DNA of 64,000 bases from an uncultured Bacteroidota bacterium (GCA_903929425.1 CAIYUO010000080.1:1-64000); one strand, 5' to 3'. Counted from the stretch's first letter, positions 19,564-30,213 are shown. Notes: generated by a model not told the origin, from the letters alone. Made by a program: numbers and translations.

Positions 19564-21756
19564 ATGTCATTAAGAACCGACGCAGTAAATCACGTGAGTC
19601 ATGGTAATGTGATTTCACCTGATATAAAAGGCGCTAAAATTACAGGCGTTTTTGGCGAAAGTGTTTTCACTTTAAAAACAGCAAGAGAATATTTAAGTGA
19701 CGAGGCTTACAAAAGTTTAACAGCTAGTGTGAGAGGTGGAAAAAAAATTGATCGTTCTGTTGCTAGTCAAATTGCATCAGGCATGCGTGCATGGGCTGAG
19801 AGCAAGGGCGTAACGCACTATACACATTGGTTTCAACCTTTAACTGGAAGTACTGCTGAAAAGCACGATTCCTTTTTCACTTTAAAAGGTGATGGAACGG
19901 CTATTGAAGAGTTTGAAGGTGCTGCATTAATTCAACAAGAACCAGATGCATCTTCATTTCCGAATGGTGGATTGAGGGCTACTTTTGAAGCAAGAGGTTA
20001 TTCGGCGTGGGATCCTTCTTCTCCCCCATTCATTATTGAAATTGGTAACGGTAAAACTTTATGTATCCCTACCATTTTCATCGCTTACACAGGTGAGTCA
20101 TTAGACTACAAAGCACCTTTGATGAAAGCAGTGGAATCCTTAAATAAAGCGGCAGTTACTGTTTGTAACTATTTTGATAAAAACGTAACTAAAGTGACTC
20201 CTACTTTAGGCTGGGAGCAAGAATATTTTGTGATTGATGAAGCCCTAGTAAATGCACGTCCCGACTTAGTTCAATGTGGCAGAACTGTTTTTGGTTTCAC
20301 ACCTGCTAAAGGACAACAATTAGAGGATCATTATTTTGGATCTATCCCTGAAAGAGTGTACGCCTTTATGCGTGACTTTGAAAATGAATCTTACAAATTA
20401 GGTATTCCATTAAGAACAAGACATAATGAAGTGGCACCTGCACAATTTGAGTGTGCTCCCATTTTTGAAGAAGTAAATATTGCAGTTGACCATAACATTT
20501 TATTGATGGATGTGATGAGTCGTGTAGCAAAGCGCCATCGTTTAGTAGTATTATTACATGAAAAACCTTTTGCAGGAATTAATGGTAGTGGAAAGCATAA
20601 TAACTGGAGTTTAGCTACAGATACTGGTGTGAATTTATTAGCACCAGGTAAAACACCAAAAACCAATTTGATGTTCCTTACCTTTTTTGTGAATACCATT
20701 AAAGCAGTACATGATTATGCTGATATTTTAAGAGCTTCTATTGCTTCTGCCTCTAATGATTTCCGCTTAGGTGCAAATGAAGCACCACCAGCAATCATTT
20801 CGGTATTTGTTGGAGAATATTTAACAAAAGTATTGAATGATGTAGAAAGTCGTGTTGGTACTAAGTTTGATGAGCAAGACGAAGCCATTTTAAAAATTGA
20901 TTTACATCGAAGTATCCCTGAATTATTAATTGACAATACGGATCGTAACAGAACTTCTCCGTTTGCATTTACAGGAAATAAATTCGAATTCCGTGCTGTA
21001 GGTTCAACAGCTAACTGTGCATTACCAATGACTGTTTTAAATACAATCGTTGCAGATACTTTAAATAAATTCTCTGCCGAAGTGGAGGCTTTAATTGAGA
21101 AAGGCGACAAAAAAGAAATTGCGATTATGCAAGTCATTCAAAAGTATATTGTATCAAGTAAAAAGATTTTATTTGAAGGCGATGGTTACAGCGAAGCTTG
21201 GCATAAGGAAGCTGAGAAAAGAGGTTTGCCTAATTTAAAAACAACCCCTGTTGCATTGGATGCAATGGTAACGGAGAAAGCTAAAAAAGTATTCTTAGAA
21301 AACGGTATTTACACCCATGCCGAATTAGAAGCACGTCATGAAATTGAATTAGAAAAGTACATTAAAAAAGTACAAATTGAAGCGCGTGTCATGGGAGACT
21401 TAGCAACGAATCATATTATTCCTGCTGCCATTAAGTACCAGAATGAATTGTTGAAAAACGTAAGCTTACTTCGTGAAGCAGCTTTACCAGAAAAATTATA
21501 TAAAGGTCAATTGACTTTATTAAAAGATGTGAGTACGCATATTCAACAAGTTTATGAAAATGTTCACGCGATGGTGGAGGAAAGAAAGGTTGCAAACAAC
21601 TTAGAACATTCACGCGAAAAGGCGATTGCTTATGAAGCAAAAGTAAAAGCACAATACTTTGATAAAATTCGTTACCACGTTGATAAATTAGAGCAATTAG
21701 TGGATGATGAATTATGGACTTTGCCTAAGTATAGAGAATTATTATTCTTACGCTAA
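19564..21756 (+). CDS. glnN: Glutamine synthetase type III (GSIII)
   Basis: 730 aa; GWEQEYFVIDEAL, RHNEVAPAQFECAPIFEEVNIAVDHN, LHEKPFAGINGSGKHNNWSL, DRNRTSPFAFTGNKFEFRAVGS. Confidence 0.95.
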   Translation: MSLRTDAVNHVSHGNVISPDIKGAKITGVFGESVFTLKTAREYLSDEAYKSLTASVRGGKKIDRSVASQIASGMRAWAESKGVTHYTHWFQPLTGSTAEKHDSFFTLKGDGTAIEEFEGAALIQQEPDASSFPNGGLRATFEARGYSAWDPSSPPFIIEIGNGKTLCIPTIFIAYTGESLDYKAPLMKAVESLNKAAVTVCNYFDKNVTKVTPTLGWEQEYFVIDEALVNARPDLVQCGRTVFGFTPAKGQQLEDHYFGSIPERVYAFMRDFENESYKLGIPLRTRHNEVAPAQFECAPIFEEVNIAVDHNILLMDVMSRVAKRHRLVVLLHEKPFAGINGSGKHNNWSLATDTGVNLLAPGKTPKTNLMFLTFFVNTIKAVHDYADILRASIASASNDFRLGANEAPPAIISVFVGEYLTKVLNDVESRVGTKFDEQDEAILKIDLHRSIPELLIDNTDRNRTSPFAFTGNKFEFRAVGSTANCALPMTVLNTIVADTLNKFSAEVEALIEKGDKKEIAIMQVIQKYIVSSKKILFEGDGYSEAWHKEAEKRGLPNLKTTPVALDAMVTEKAKKVFLENGIYTHAELEARHEIELEKYIKKVQIEARVMGDLATNHIIPAAIKYQNELLKNVSLLREAALPEKLYKGQLTLLKDVSTHIQQVYENVHAMVEERKVANNLEHSREKAIAYEAKVKAQYFDKIRYHVDKLEQLVDDELWTLPKYRELLFLR

Positions 21757-21760
21757 TGCT

Positions 21761-21846
21761 ATGGATTAACTCCTAATAAAATATAGGAGTTAATCCATTT
21801 CGCCTCTTATGATTTTTCAAACAGCCCCCATAAACGGGGCTGTTTG
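21761..21846 (+). repeat. Two-hairpin 3'-UTR element, copy A (after glnN)
   Basis: P1 ATGGATTAACTCCTA-ataaaata-TAGGAGTTAATCCAT; TT; linker CGCCTCTTATGATTTTT; P2 CAAACAGCCCC-CATAAAC-GGGGCTGTTTG. Confidence 0.8.
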
Positions 21847-21870
21847 ATTATTAATGCTTCCTACATAATT

Positions 21871-21965
21871 AAAAAGGGAGCTCCTTTATGGGGCTCCCTT
21901 TTTAATTTCATTAGAGAATTTATAGGCTGCGTTTATTTTGCAAAGCAAAACGCAGCCTATAAATT
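21871..21965 (-). repeat. Two-hairpin 3'-UTR element, copy C (after accC)
   Basis: Minus strand P1 AATTTATAGGCTGCGTTT...AAACGCAGCCTATAAATT; linker CTCTAATGAAATT; P2 AAAAAGGGAGC-CCCATAAAGGA-GCTCCCTTTTT. Confidence 0.75.
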
Positions 21966-23301
21966 ACTTCATTTTAAACGTCTCCAAGAATTTAGTAGTA
22001 AAGTTCCCTTTTCTAAAATCCTCATTTTGCATTAATTGTAAATGAAAAGGAATGGTTGTTTTCACACCTTCAATTACATATTCGCTCAAAGCACGATACA
22101 TCGTATTAATCGCTTCTTCACGCGTTTGTGCAACCGTAATTAATTTACCTATCATTGAATCATAGTATGGAGGGATTACATAACCTGCATAAACATGACT
22201 GTCAACGCGAACGCCATGTCCACCTGGCGTATGCAATACTGTTATCTTTCCTGGTGAAGGGCGGAAATCATTATATGGATCTTCAGCATTGATACGACAT
22301 TCAATAGCATGCAATTTTGGCTCGTAGTTTTTACCTGAAATTTTTTCTCCAGCAGCAATTTTAATTTGCTCTTTAATTAAATCATAACTAACTACTTCTT
22401 CTGTTACGCAATGTTCTACTTGAATACGCGTATTCATTTCCATGAAGTAAAAATTACGATGCTTGTCCACTAAAAATTCAATGGTACCAACACTTTCATA
22501 ATTAATTGCCGAAGCTGCTTTAATGGCAGCCTCTCCCATTCTTTGACGAAGGTCAGGAGTCATGAATGGTGAAGGAGATTCTTCAACTAACTTTTGGTGT
22601 CTTCTTTGAATGGAACAATCACGCTCACTTAAATGACAGACATTTCCGTATTGGTCTCCTGCAACTTGAATTTCAATATGTCTTGGCTCTTCTACAAATT
22701 TCTCCATGTATAAGCCATCATTTTTGAAACTTGCAGCCGCTTCCATTTTAGCATCACTAAATGCTTTTTCAATTTCTTCTTCTTTCCATACTACACGCAT
22801 TCCTTTACCACCCCCACCTGCAGTAGCTTTAATAATAACAGGATATACAATTTCTTTGGCTAATTTTTTTGCAGCCTCTACACTTTCCAATAAACCCTCT
22901 CCACCTGGCACTACCGGAACACCTGCTTTTATCATGGTTTCCTTTGCAGTAATCTTATCTCCCATACTGTTAATCATATCCGGAGTAGGCCCAATAAACT
23001 TAATGCCATGATCAGCACAAATTTGAGCAAACTTGGCGTTCTCTGCTAAAAAACCATATCCTGGATGCACCGCATCTGCATTAGTAATTTCACAAGCAGC
23101 CATAATATGAGGAATGTTCAAATAGGACTCTGCTCCTTTCGGGCCACCTATACAAACCGCCTCGTCGGCAAATTTTACGTGTAAACTATCTTTATCGGCA
23201 GTTGAATAAACAGCCACCGTTTTAATGCCCATTTCTCTACAAGTGCGAATTATACGCAAAGCAATTTCACCACGATTGGCAATCAATATCTTTGTAAACA
23301 T
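21964..23301 (-). CDS. accC: Acetyl-CoA carboxylase, biotin carboxylase subunit
   Basis: [68 protein letters not shown]. Confidence 0.97.
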   Translation of the reverse strand: MFTKILIANRGEIALRIIRTCREMGIKTVAVYSTADKDSLHVKFADEAVCIGGPKGAESYLNIPHIMAACEITNADAVHPGYGFLAENAKFAQICADHGIKFIGPTPDMINSMGDKITAKETMIKAGVPVVPGGEGLLESVEAAKKLAKEIVYPVIIKATAGGGGKGMRVVWKEEEIEKAFSDAKMEAAASFKNDGLYMEKFVEEPRHIEIQVAGDQYGNVCHLSERDCSIQRRHQKLVEESPSPFMTPDLRQRMGEAAIKAASAINYESVGTIEFLVDKHRNFYFMEMNTRIQVEHCVTEEVVSYDLIKEQIKIAAGEKISGKNYEPKLHAIECRINAEDPYNDFRPSPGKITVLHTPGGHGVRVDSHVYAGYVIPPYYDSMIGKLITVAQTREEAINTMYRALSEYVIEGVKTTIPFHLQLMQNEDFRKGNFTTKFLETFKMK

Positions 23302-23328
23302 TTTTTTGATTTAAAGTTGAAAATGAAA

Positions 23329-23796
23329 CTACGCTGGTTGTACCAAGAATAATGGTTGGTCGTATTCCACAGGACTGGCGTCCTCAACCAATACTTTTAC
23401 AATAGTTCCTTTTACTTCAGATTCAATCTCATTGAACAGTTTCATAGCTTCAATAATACAAACTACTTTACCTGGGCTCACTTCTGTTCCTTCCTCAGCC
23501 ATTAAAGGTTTATCAGGAGCTGCACGACGGTAGAAAGTACCAATCATTGGACTTTTGATAGTAATTAAATTATCGGTTGCGGCTGTTGCAGCTGGGGATG
23601 TTGCAACAGGGCTAACCGCGGAGGCAGCAACTGGTGCTGGAGCAGCACTATAAACTTGAGCAGGTGCTGAAGTAACTGTGATTTTTTCTTCTTTTTGTTT
23701 GATGGTCACTTTGCCATCCTTGTCCTCGATACTAATTTCTCCGATATTACTTTTGTTTACAACCTTAATTAGGTCGTGAATTTGTTTTAAGTCCAT
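23329..23796 (-). CDS. accB: Biotin carboxyl carrier protein of acetyl-CoA carboxylase
   Basis: C-terminal VVCIIEAMKLFNEIESEV biotinyl motif. The internal MDLKQIHDLIKVVNKS start at 23796 is preferred over the track start at 23856. Confidence 0.95.
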   Translation of the reverse strand: MDLKQIHDLIKVVNKSNIGEISIEDKDGKVTIKQKEEKITVTSAPAQVYSAAPAPVAASAVSPVATSPAATAATDNLITIKSPMIGTFYRRAAPDKPLMAEEGTEVSPGKVVCIIEAMKLFNEIESEVKGTIVKVLVEDASPVEYDQPLFLVQPA

Positions 23797-23842
23797 ATTT
23801 AGCAATTTTGGGTAAAATTGGGGTATTTTTAGTGAAAAACAC

Positions 23843-23880
23843 AAAAAAAATGCCATTTTTTATCAAAATCCGGGCATTTT
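23843..23880 (-). promoter_or_regulatory. Terminator-like hairpin in the accB leader
   Basis: Minus strand AAAATGCC-N18-GGCATTTT followed by TTTT, about 47 nt upstream of the accB ATG. Confidence 0.4.
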
Positions 23881-23908
23881 AGTGATAATTTCTAAATGTA
23901 TTTGTATC

Positions 23909-23995
23909 AAAAAGGGCCCGTTTATGGGGCCCTTTTTAAATATCATAAGAGGCGTAATTTTATAAATCCTACATTTCTTACAGGATTTATAAAAT
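23909..23995 (-). repeat. Two-hairpin 3'-UTR element, copy B (after efp)
   Basis: Minus strand P1 ATTTTATAAATCCT-gtaagaaatgt-AGGATTTATAAAAT; TA; linker CGCCTCTTATGATATTT; P2 AAAAAGGGCCC-CATAAAC-GGGCCCTTTTT. Confidence 0.8.
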
Positions 23996-23998
23996 AGC

Positions 23999-24562
23999 TT
24001 ACTTTACGCGTTCTACGTATTCTCCGTTCTTTGTATTAATCTTGATTTTCTCTCCCTCATTCACAAATAAAGGCACCATTACTGTTGCACCAGATTCAAT
24101 GGTTGCTGCTTTTAATGCTCTTGTTGCCGTATCTCCTTTCACCCCATTTTCACAGTAGGTGATAATAACGTCCAATTTTTCAGGTAACTCGGCACCTATA
24201 GGTAACTCAGTTTCTGTATTCATGAATACAAATACTTCCCCACCTTCATTTAAATATTGAGGGGCATCAATCATCTCCTCGGCCATAACGATTTGTTCAA
24301 ATGTTTCGTTATTCATTAAGTTATAGCCGCTGTCATCCTTATATAAAAATTGGTAGGTCTTTTTCTCAACCCTTACAGGATAAACGGTTTCACCACTATT
24401 CCATGTTTTTTCAATAGATCTTTTATTGTCTACTCCTTTCAATTTTGCCCAAATTTTTGCTGCTGCTCGAGCAGTCTTATTCTCACCAAACTCAACAACA
24501 GTGTATAAGTTATTGTCTAATTTTAGGATCATTCCACGAGTGATGTCTGAAGTTGTTGCCAT
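23999..24562 (-). CDS. efp: Elongation factor P
   Basis: MATTSDITRGMILKLDNNLYTVVEFGENKTARAAAKIWAKLKG...; EF-P/KOW and OB domains. Confidence 0.95.
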   Translation of the reverse strand: MATTSDITRGMILKLDNNLYTVVEFGENKTARAAAKIWAKLKGVDNKRSIEKTWNSGETVYPVRVEKKTYQFLYKDDSGYNLMNNETFEQIVMAEEMIDAPQYLNEGGEVFVFMNTETELPIGAELPEKLDVIITYCENGVKGDTATRALKAATIESGATVMVPLFVNEGEKIKINTKNGEYVERVK

Positions 24563-24676
24563 AATTTTTATTTTAATTTTATCATTGCGAGGGACAAAAG
24601 TACTACTTGCAAGCCATTTATAAAAAAACCTATAATTTTTGTTGGAAAATAAGGTTAAAAAAAGAGGGTTTTAACC

Positions 24677-24684
24677 TATTTTTG
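24677..24684 (+). promoter_or_regulatory. Candidate -7 element (TATTTTTG) for sucD
   Basis: TAnnTTTG match 26 nt upstream of the sucD ATG. Confidence 0.35.
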
Positions 24685-24710
24685 CGCCACAAATAACAAA
24701 TTCAGTCCTC

Positions 24711-25583
24711 ATGTCAGTATTAGTTAATAAAAACTCTAAAATTATTGTACAAGGTTTTACCGGTACAGAAGGAAGTTTCCATGCATCTCAAATGATTGAA
24801 TATGGCACCCAGGTTGTGGGTGGTGTTACTCCAGGTAAGGGAGGTTCAACACATTTAGATCGTCCCGTTTTTAATACAGTTGCTGACGCAGTTAAAAATA
24901 CAGGTGCTGATGTAAGTATCATTTTTGTACCGCCTGCATTTGCAGCAGATGCAATAATGGAAGCTACTGATGCCGGTATTGCATTAGTAGTTTGTATCAC
25001 TGAGGGTATTCCTGTTCAGGATATGGTGAAAGTAAAAAATTATTTATTAGGTAAAACCACAAGATTGATTGGACCAAACTGTCCAGGTGTAATCACTGCT
25101 GAAGAAGCAAAAGTGGGCATCATGCCAGGTTTTATTTTCAAGAAAGGAACTATTGGTATTGTATCTAAGAGCGGAACATTAACTTATGAAGCTGCCGACC
25201 AAACTGTAAAAGCAGGTTTAGGTATTAGTACCGCTATAGGTATTGGTGGTGATCCAATTATTGGAACTACTACAAAAGAAGCAGTTGAATTATTAATGAA
25301 CGATCCGGCTACTGAAGGTATCATCATGATTGGTGAAATTGGTGGTAGCATGGAAGCTGATGCTGCAAACTGGATTAAGGACAATTTAAGAAAACCTGTT
25401 GTTGGATTTATCGCTGGTCAAACTGCTCCTGCAGGTCGTCGTATGGGTCACGCTGGTGCAATCATAGGTGGTGCTGACGATACCGCAGAAGCTAAAATGA
25501 AAATTATGGCTGCATGTGGTATTCACGTTTGTGCTAGCCCTGCTGACATTGGAAAAACAATGGCTGCAGCTTTAAAAAAATAA
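24711..25583 (+). CDS. sucD: Succinyl-CoA ligase alpha subunit
   Basis: [66 protein letters not shown]. Confidence 0.97.
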   Translation: MSVLVNKNSKIIVQGFTGTEGSFHASQMIEYGTQVVGGVTPGKGGSTHLDRPVFNTVADAVKNTGADVSIIFVPPAFAADAIMEATDAGIALVVCITEGIPVQDMVKVKNYLLGKTTRLIGPNCPGVITAEEAKVGIMPGFIFKKGTIGIVSKSGTLTYEAADQTVKAGLGISTAIGIGGDPIIGTTTKEAVELLMNDPATEGIIMIGEIGGSMEADAANWIKDNLRKPVVGFIAGQTAPAGRRMGHAGAIIGGADDTAEAKMKIMAACGIHVCASPADIGKTMAAALKK

Positions 25584-25604
25584 TTTATTAAACATACATT
25601 TATA

Positions 25605-25638
25605 AAATCCCTGCTCATCAAAGTCAGGGATTTTTTTT
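25605..25638 (+). terminator. Intrinsic terminator after sucD
   Basis: aaatccctg...cagggatttttttt stem plus T-tract. Confidence 0.85.
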
Positions 25639-25650
25639 GAACAGTAAGTA

Positions 25651-26709
25651 TTGAAAGAAAAAGTAAAATATATAATTGTTGGTCAAGGCCTTGTCGGCAC
25701 TTGGATGTCCTATCATTTAGAACAGGCTGGCTTAAGTTATAAAGTAATCAATGATCCTAATATAAAAAGTGCCACATCGGTTGCAAGTGGTGTTATCAAT
25801 CCCGTTACAGGAAGGCGTATTGTTCAAACTTGGATGATTGAAACAATCCTACCCTATGCAATTACTGCATATCAAAAAATTGCGCAACAATTAAATATTG
25901 AAATCATAAAAGCAAGCCCAGTAATTTCAATTCACCCATCTCAACAAATGAGTGAAAGCTTTGATTATAGATTACACCATGATAATGTGTATTTGTATAA
26001 ACAAGATCCAAGTAAATGGGATGTGTTTTTCGAATCTCCATTTGGAATAGGAGCTATTAATAATTGTTATTGGATAGATTTAAATACGATGATTTCAAAT
26101 TGGAAAAATATATTAATTCAAAAACAAAATTACTTAGCGGCTCATTTTGAAATGAGTGATGTGACATTTTTAGAGGATGGGATTTTATGGAACAACATTC
26201 ATGCAGAACGAATTATTTTTTGCGACGGCATTAACTCAATGAATAACCCCTACTTTAAAGCACTCCCCTTTGCACCTAATAAAGGAGAAGCCTTAATAAT
26301 AAAAGTGCCGGGGCTAAATAATGAGCATATTTATAAAAATAGTGTAACCGTTGTGCCATGGAAGGACGATTTATTTTGGGTAGGATCTAGTTATGAATGG
26401 GAGTTTAACCACACAGCACCTACACCCGCTTTTAAAGAAAAAATGATACAGGGATTAAATCAATTTTTGAAGCTGCCTTATGAAATAGTGGATCATATAG
26501 TGGGAATAAGACCAGCCAATACACAAAGACGACCATTTATTGGTGTGCACCCAATACATAAGCAGTTGGCAATTTGCAATGGAATGGGTACAAAAGGTTG
26601 TTCCTTAGCGCCCTACTTTACAAATGAACTATTCCACTTATTGGAACACGACACCCCTGTAGAACCAGAAGCTAGTTTAAAACGATTTGATTCCATTTTG
26701 TCTAATTAA
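25651..26709 (+). CDS. FAD-dependent oxidoreductase (DadA-like); TTG start
   Basis: VKYIIVGQGLVGTWMSYHLEQAGLSYKVI Rossmann motif; IVGIRPANTQRRPFIGVHP C-terminal signature. Confidence 0.85.
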   Translation: MKEKVKYIIVGQGLVGTWMSYHLEQAGLSYKVINDPNIKSATSVASGVINPVTGRRIVQTWMIETILPYAITAYQKIAQQLNIEIIKASPVISIHPSQQMSESFDYRLHHDNVYLYKQDPSKWDVFFESPFGIGAINNCYWIDLNTMISNWKNILIQKQNYLAAHFEMSDVTFLEDGILWNNIHAERIIFCDGINSMNNPYFKALPFAPNKGEALIIKVPGLNNEHIYKNSVTVVPWKDDLFWVGSSYEWEFNHTAPTPAFKEKMIQGLNQFLKLPYEIVDHIVGIRPANTQRRPFIGVHPIHKQLAICNGMGTKGCSLAPYFTNELFHLLEHDTPVEPEASLKRFDSILSN

Positions 26710-26749
26710 AATAAATATTATTATTTTCAATTCTCAAAACATTTAAAAG

Positions 26750-27154
26750 ATGCCCGAAAACAAATACGAAATTTACAACATCCCTATTTCCTATCGTCGA
26801 ATGGAAAATTTACATATTGTTTTTTGGTTGTTTAAGGACATTGCATGGTGTATGTTTTGGAAACCACTTGGCATTATCATGATTATACCAACATTAATTA
26901 TTTCCATTGTCATTGCATGGCGAACAAGACAAATTGTTTCTGAACTTTGTCACAACATTGCGATCACTGTTTGGATTAGTGCCAACTCATTTTGGATGTG
27001 TAGCGAATTTTTTGGGGTGGACAATAATATTGTATTTGGCACAACCACTGTAAAACATTTAGCAATGATACCTTTTTTAACAGGTGTTGTAATTTTAGCC
27101 TATTACTATTTTTATTACAAACCAAGGCATAAGGAAGAAGAAGCGACATTATAA
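26750..27154 (+). CDS. Conserved hypothetical membrane protein
   Basis: 134 aa with at least 3 hydrophobic segments. Confidence 0.75.
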   Translation: MPENKYEIYNIPISYRRMENLHIVFWLFKDIAWCMFWKPLGIIMIIPTLIISIVIAWRTRQIVSELCHNIAITVWISANSFWMCSEFFGVDNNIVFGTTTVKHLAMIPFLTGVVILAYYYFYYKPRHKEEEATL

Positions 27155-27161
27155 TTGATAG

Positions 27162-28313
27162 TTACAAATATTTTTTCAATCTGTGGGCTTGAAGGAAGGT
27201 TACAATTCCTAAACTAGCTACACATAAAAAGGCCCATCTCAATCCAATAGCTTGCGATAAAAATCCAATCAATGGTGGCCCCATTAAAAATCCAAAAAAG
27301 CCAACACTGGAAACAGAAGCCAAATCAATGCTTGCTTTTCCTGGTGCAGCATTTCGTCCAACTGTCCCATAAATTGTGGGTATTACCGATGACACCCCAA
27401 AGCCTACCAACATAAATCCAATACTACTTATGATAAAATTAGGATAAGACACCGCAATAATTAATCCTAATGTTACCACCAATCCACTCAACATTAATTG
27501 TTTTCTGGCTCCCCAATAATTTATTAATGAATCGGCAAACATTCTTCCTGTAGTCATGCATGCCATAAAACTTATATAACCCATAGTTCTCCACTCAGCC
27601 GATACTTTTACTACTTGTTGAAAATAAATTCCGCTCCAATCAAACATCATCCCTTCACAAATCATATTTGTTAGAGCAACTAATCCAAATTGTAATAATA
27701 AAGGACTAGGTTTATTCCACATTTTAGAAACAGGCACCGAACTTTTTTCACCAGGCATTAAATATTGTCTTGAAAAAAATAAAAACACCCAGCCTATAAA
27801 TGCAACTGATAAAAATTGTTGTAAAGGTGAAATGGAATTTGCAACAAAAAAACCACCTAATAACCCACCCGTAAATCCTGCTAAACTCCAAAATCCGTGA
27901 AAGGTGGAAGTAATGCTTTTGTCAAAAAATTTTGATAATGAAGCTGCTTGTGTATTCACCGATACATTGAATAAATTTCCAGCCATACCAAATACAAATA
28001 AACAAAGTGCTAGTACCGTTGTGTCCTTAGCTAGCCCCAAACTTATTAGTGATAATGGATAAATAATTGCTGCAATGGTCACTATTTTTTTGCTGCCATG
28101 TTTAGCCGTTAAACTACCAGAAATGGGAATGCCTAAAAATGAACCAATGGGTAAAAAAAATAGGAGTCCCCCAAAGGCGCCGTCGCTTAAGCCTAATTCC
28201 GTTTTAATATCAGGGATTCGACTGGCCCAACTTGAAAAACATATGCCAGTTAAAAAGAAATAACCAGAAAGTATCATTCTCCTGGTTTTTAATGAAATCA
28301 GCGATTCAGTCAT
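27162..28313 (-). CDS. MFS transporter
   Basis: 12-TM pattern; MTESLISLKTRRMILSGYFFLTGICFSSWASRIPDIKTELGLSDGAFG. Start taken at 28313 because the 28400 start reaches into aspS. Confidence 0.9.
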   Translation of the reverse strand: MTESLISLKTRRMILSGYFFLTGICFSSWASRIPDIKTELGLSDGAFGGLLFFLPIGSFLGIPISGSLTAKHGSKKIVTIAAIIYPLSLISLGLAKDTTVLALCLFVFGMAGNLFNVSVNTQAASLSKFFDKSITSTFHGFWSLAGFTGGLLGGFFVANSISPLQQFLSVAFIGWVFLFFSRQYLMPGEKSSVPVSKMWNKPSPLLLQFGLVALTNMICEGMMFDWSGIYFQQVVKVSAEWRTMGYISFMACMTTGRMFADSLINYWGARKQLMLSGLVVTLGLIIAVSYPNFIISSIGFMLVGFGVSSVIPTIYGTVGRNAAPGKASIDLASVSSVGFFGFLMGPPLIGFLSQAIGLRWAFLCVASLGIVTFLQAHRLKKYL

Positions 28314-28346
28314 GCTGCAAAGATGGGGTTTTTCTAGGAATTGGGT

Positions 28347-28354
28347 TATATTTG
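28347..28354 (+). promoter_or_regulatory. Candidate -7 element (TATATTTG) for aspS
   Basis: TAnnTTTG match 29 nt upstream of the aspS ATG in the divergent gap. Confidence 0.4.
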
Positions 28355-28382
28355 CAATCCTATCATATTTTAATAGTTTTAT

Positions 28383-30209
28383 ATGTATCGTACACACCAT
28401 TGTGGGGCCTTAAATATCCAATTTGTAGGTCAAGAAGTTACCCTAGCTGGCTGGGTGCAAACCATTCGAAAATTCGGTGCCATCACTTTTGTGGATTTAA
28501 GAGACCGTTATGGAATTACCCAGTTATTAATGGGCGAAGAATTGCAACAACAACTCGATGCTCAACCCTTAGGTCGTGAGTTTGTGTTACAAGTTAAAGG
28601 ATCCGTTATTGAACGTTCAAGTAAGAATGCAAATATCCCAACTGGTGAAATTGAAATTAAAGTCACTTCTTTTAAAATATTAAACGCTTCTATTGTTCCG
28701 CCTTTTACCATTCAGGATGATACGGATGGTGGGGATGATATTAGAATGAAATATCGTTTCTTGGATTTACGAAGAAATGCGGTTAAAAAGAATATTGAAT
28801 TACGTTATAGCGTTAACCGCGCAACTAGAAATTATTTACATGAAAAAGGATTCATGGATATTGAAACTCCTTTTTTAATTAAGTCTACACCCGAAGGTGC
28901 CCGTGACTTTGTGGTACCTAGCCGAATGAATGCTGGCGAATTTTATGCCTTACCCCAGTCGCCTCAAACCTTTAAGCAATTATTAATGGTAAGTGGTTAT
29001 GACCGTTACTATCAAATTGTGAAATGTTTTAGAGATGAGGATTTAAGAGCCGATCGTCAACCAGAGTTTACACAGATTGACTGTGAGATGAGCTTCGTTG
29101 AGCAAGAAGACATTTTAAATATGTTTGAAGGTTTAATCAAGAGCATTTTCAAAGACGTTAAAAATATTGATTACACCGAGACCGTTCAAAGAATGACATG
29201 GGAAAATGCCATGTGGAATTATGGTAATGACAAACCAGATATTCGTTTTGGTATGGAATTATGTAATTTGAAAAAACCAGGGCATGTATTCTCAGATAAA
29301 AATGATAACGAGGCTTTAATCAATGGAGTAGACTTCAAAGTATTTGATGAAGCCGAAACAGTTATTGCCATTGCTGCCCCAGGCTGCAGTGAATTTACTC
29401 GAAAACAAACTGACGAATTAACCGAGTGGGTAAAGCGTCCGCAAATTGGCATGAAGGGATTGGTATTTATTAAATGTAATACCGATGGTACTTTTAAAAG
29501 CAGTGTAGATAAATTTTATTCAGAGGATAAATTAAAAGCGATTGCAACTGCAGCCAATGCAAAAGCGGGAGACTTGGTTTTAATATTAGCAGGTGCTGAA
29601 GAAAGAACTCGTAAAGCCGTAAGTGATTTACGTATGGAATTAGGAAAGCAATTGGGCTTCCGCAAAGAAGATGAATTCAAATTGTTATGGGTTTTGGACT
29701 TCCCATTATTTGAATACGATGAGGAAGGCAACCGATGGGTAGCTAGACACCATCCATTCACATCTCCAAAGCCGGATCATATTGATATTATGATTAACAA
29801 TGCGCCTGAAATTAAAGACGCTGCAAAATACTTAGAACACCCTTACGCTAATATCAAAGCGAATGCTTACGATATGGTTTTAAATGGTAATGAAATTGGA
29901 GGTGGCTCAATCCGTATTTTCCAAAGAAACTTACAGGAAAAAATGTTCGCTGCTTTAGGTATGACTCCTGAAGAAGCGCAACATAAATTTGGCTTTTTAT
30001 TAGGTGCTTTTGAATATGGCGCTCCTCCTCATGGTGGTATTGCATTTGGATTTGACCGCTTATGTGCATTATTAGGCGGCAGTGAAAGTATCAGAGACTT
30101 TATTGCCTTTCCTAAAAATAACAGCGGTCGTGATGTAATGTTAGACGCCCCAAGCAGCATTGACGATAAACAATTTGAAGAATTACATATCAAGTTAAAT
30201 TTGAAATAA
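28383..30209 (+). CDS. aspS: Aspartyl-tRNA synthetase
   Basis: [71 protein letters not shown]. Confidence 0.97.
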   Translation: MYRTHHCGALNIQFVGQEVTLAGWVQTIRKFGAITFVDLRDRYGITQLLMGEELQQQLDAQPLGREFVLQVKGSVIERSSKNANIPTGEIEIKVTSFKILNASIVPPFTIQDDTDGGDDIRMKYRFLDLRRNAVKKNIELRYSVNRATRNYLHEKGFMDIETPFLIKSTPEGARDFVVPSRMNAGEFYALPQSPQTFKQLLMVSGYDRYYQIVKCFRDEDLRADRQPEFTQIDCEMSFVEQEDILNMFEGLIKSIFKDVKNIDYTETVQRMTWENAMWNYGNDKPDIRFGMELCNLKKPGHVFSDKNDNEALINGVDFKVFDEAETVIAIAAPGCSEFTRKQTDELTEWVKRPQIGMKGLVFIKCNTDGTFKSSVDKFYSEDKLKAIATAANAKAGDLVLILAGAEERTRKAVSDLRMELGKQLGFRKEDEFKLLWVLDFPLFEYDEEGNRWVARHHPFTSPKPDHIDIMINNAPEIKDAAKYLEHPYANIKANAYDMVLNGNEIGGGSIRIFQRNLQEKMFAALGMTPEEAQHKFGFLLGAFEYGAPPHGGIAFGFDRLCALLGGSESIRDFIAFPKNNSGRDVMLDAPSSIDDKQFEELHIKLNLK

Positions 30210-30213
30210 CAAA

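Noticed and set aside
20391-21137. Minus-strand ORFs of 102 and 140 aa
   Set aside because: Antisense shadows of glnN.
22706-23011. Plus-strand 101-aa ORF
   Set aside because: Antisense to accC; low-complexity shadow.
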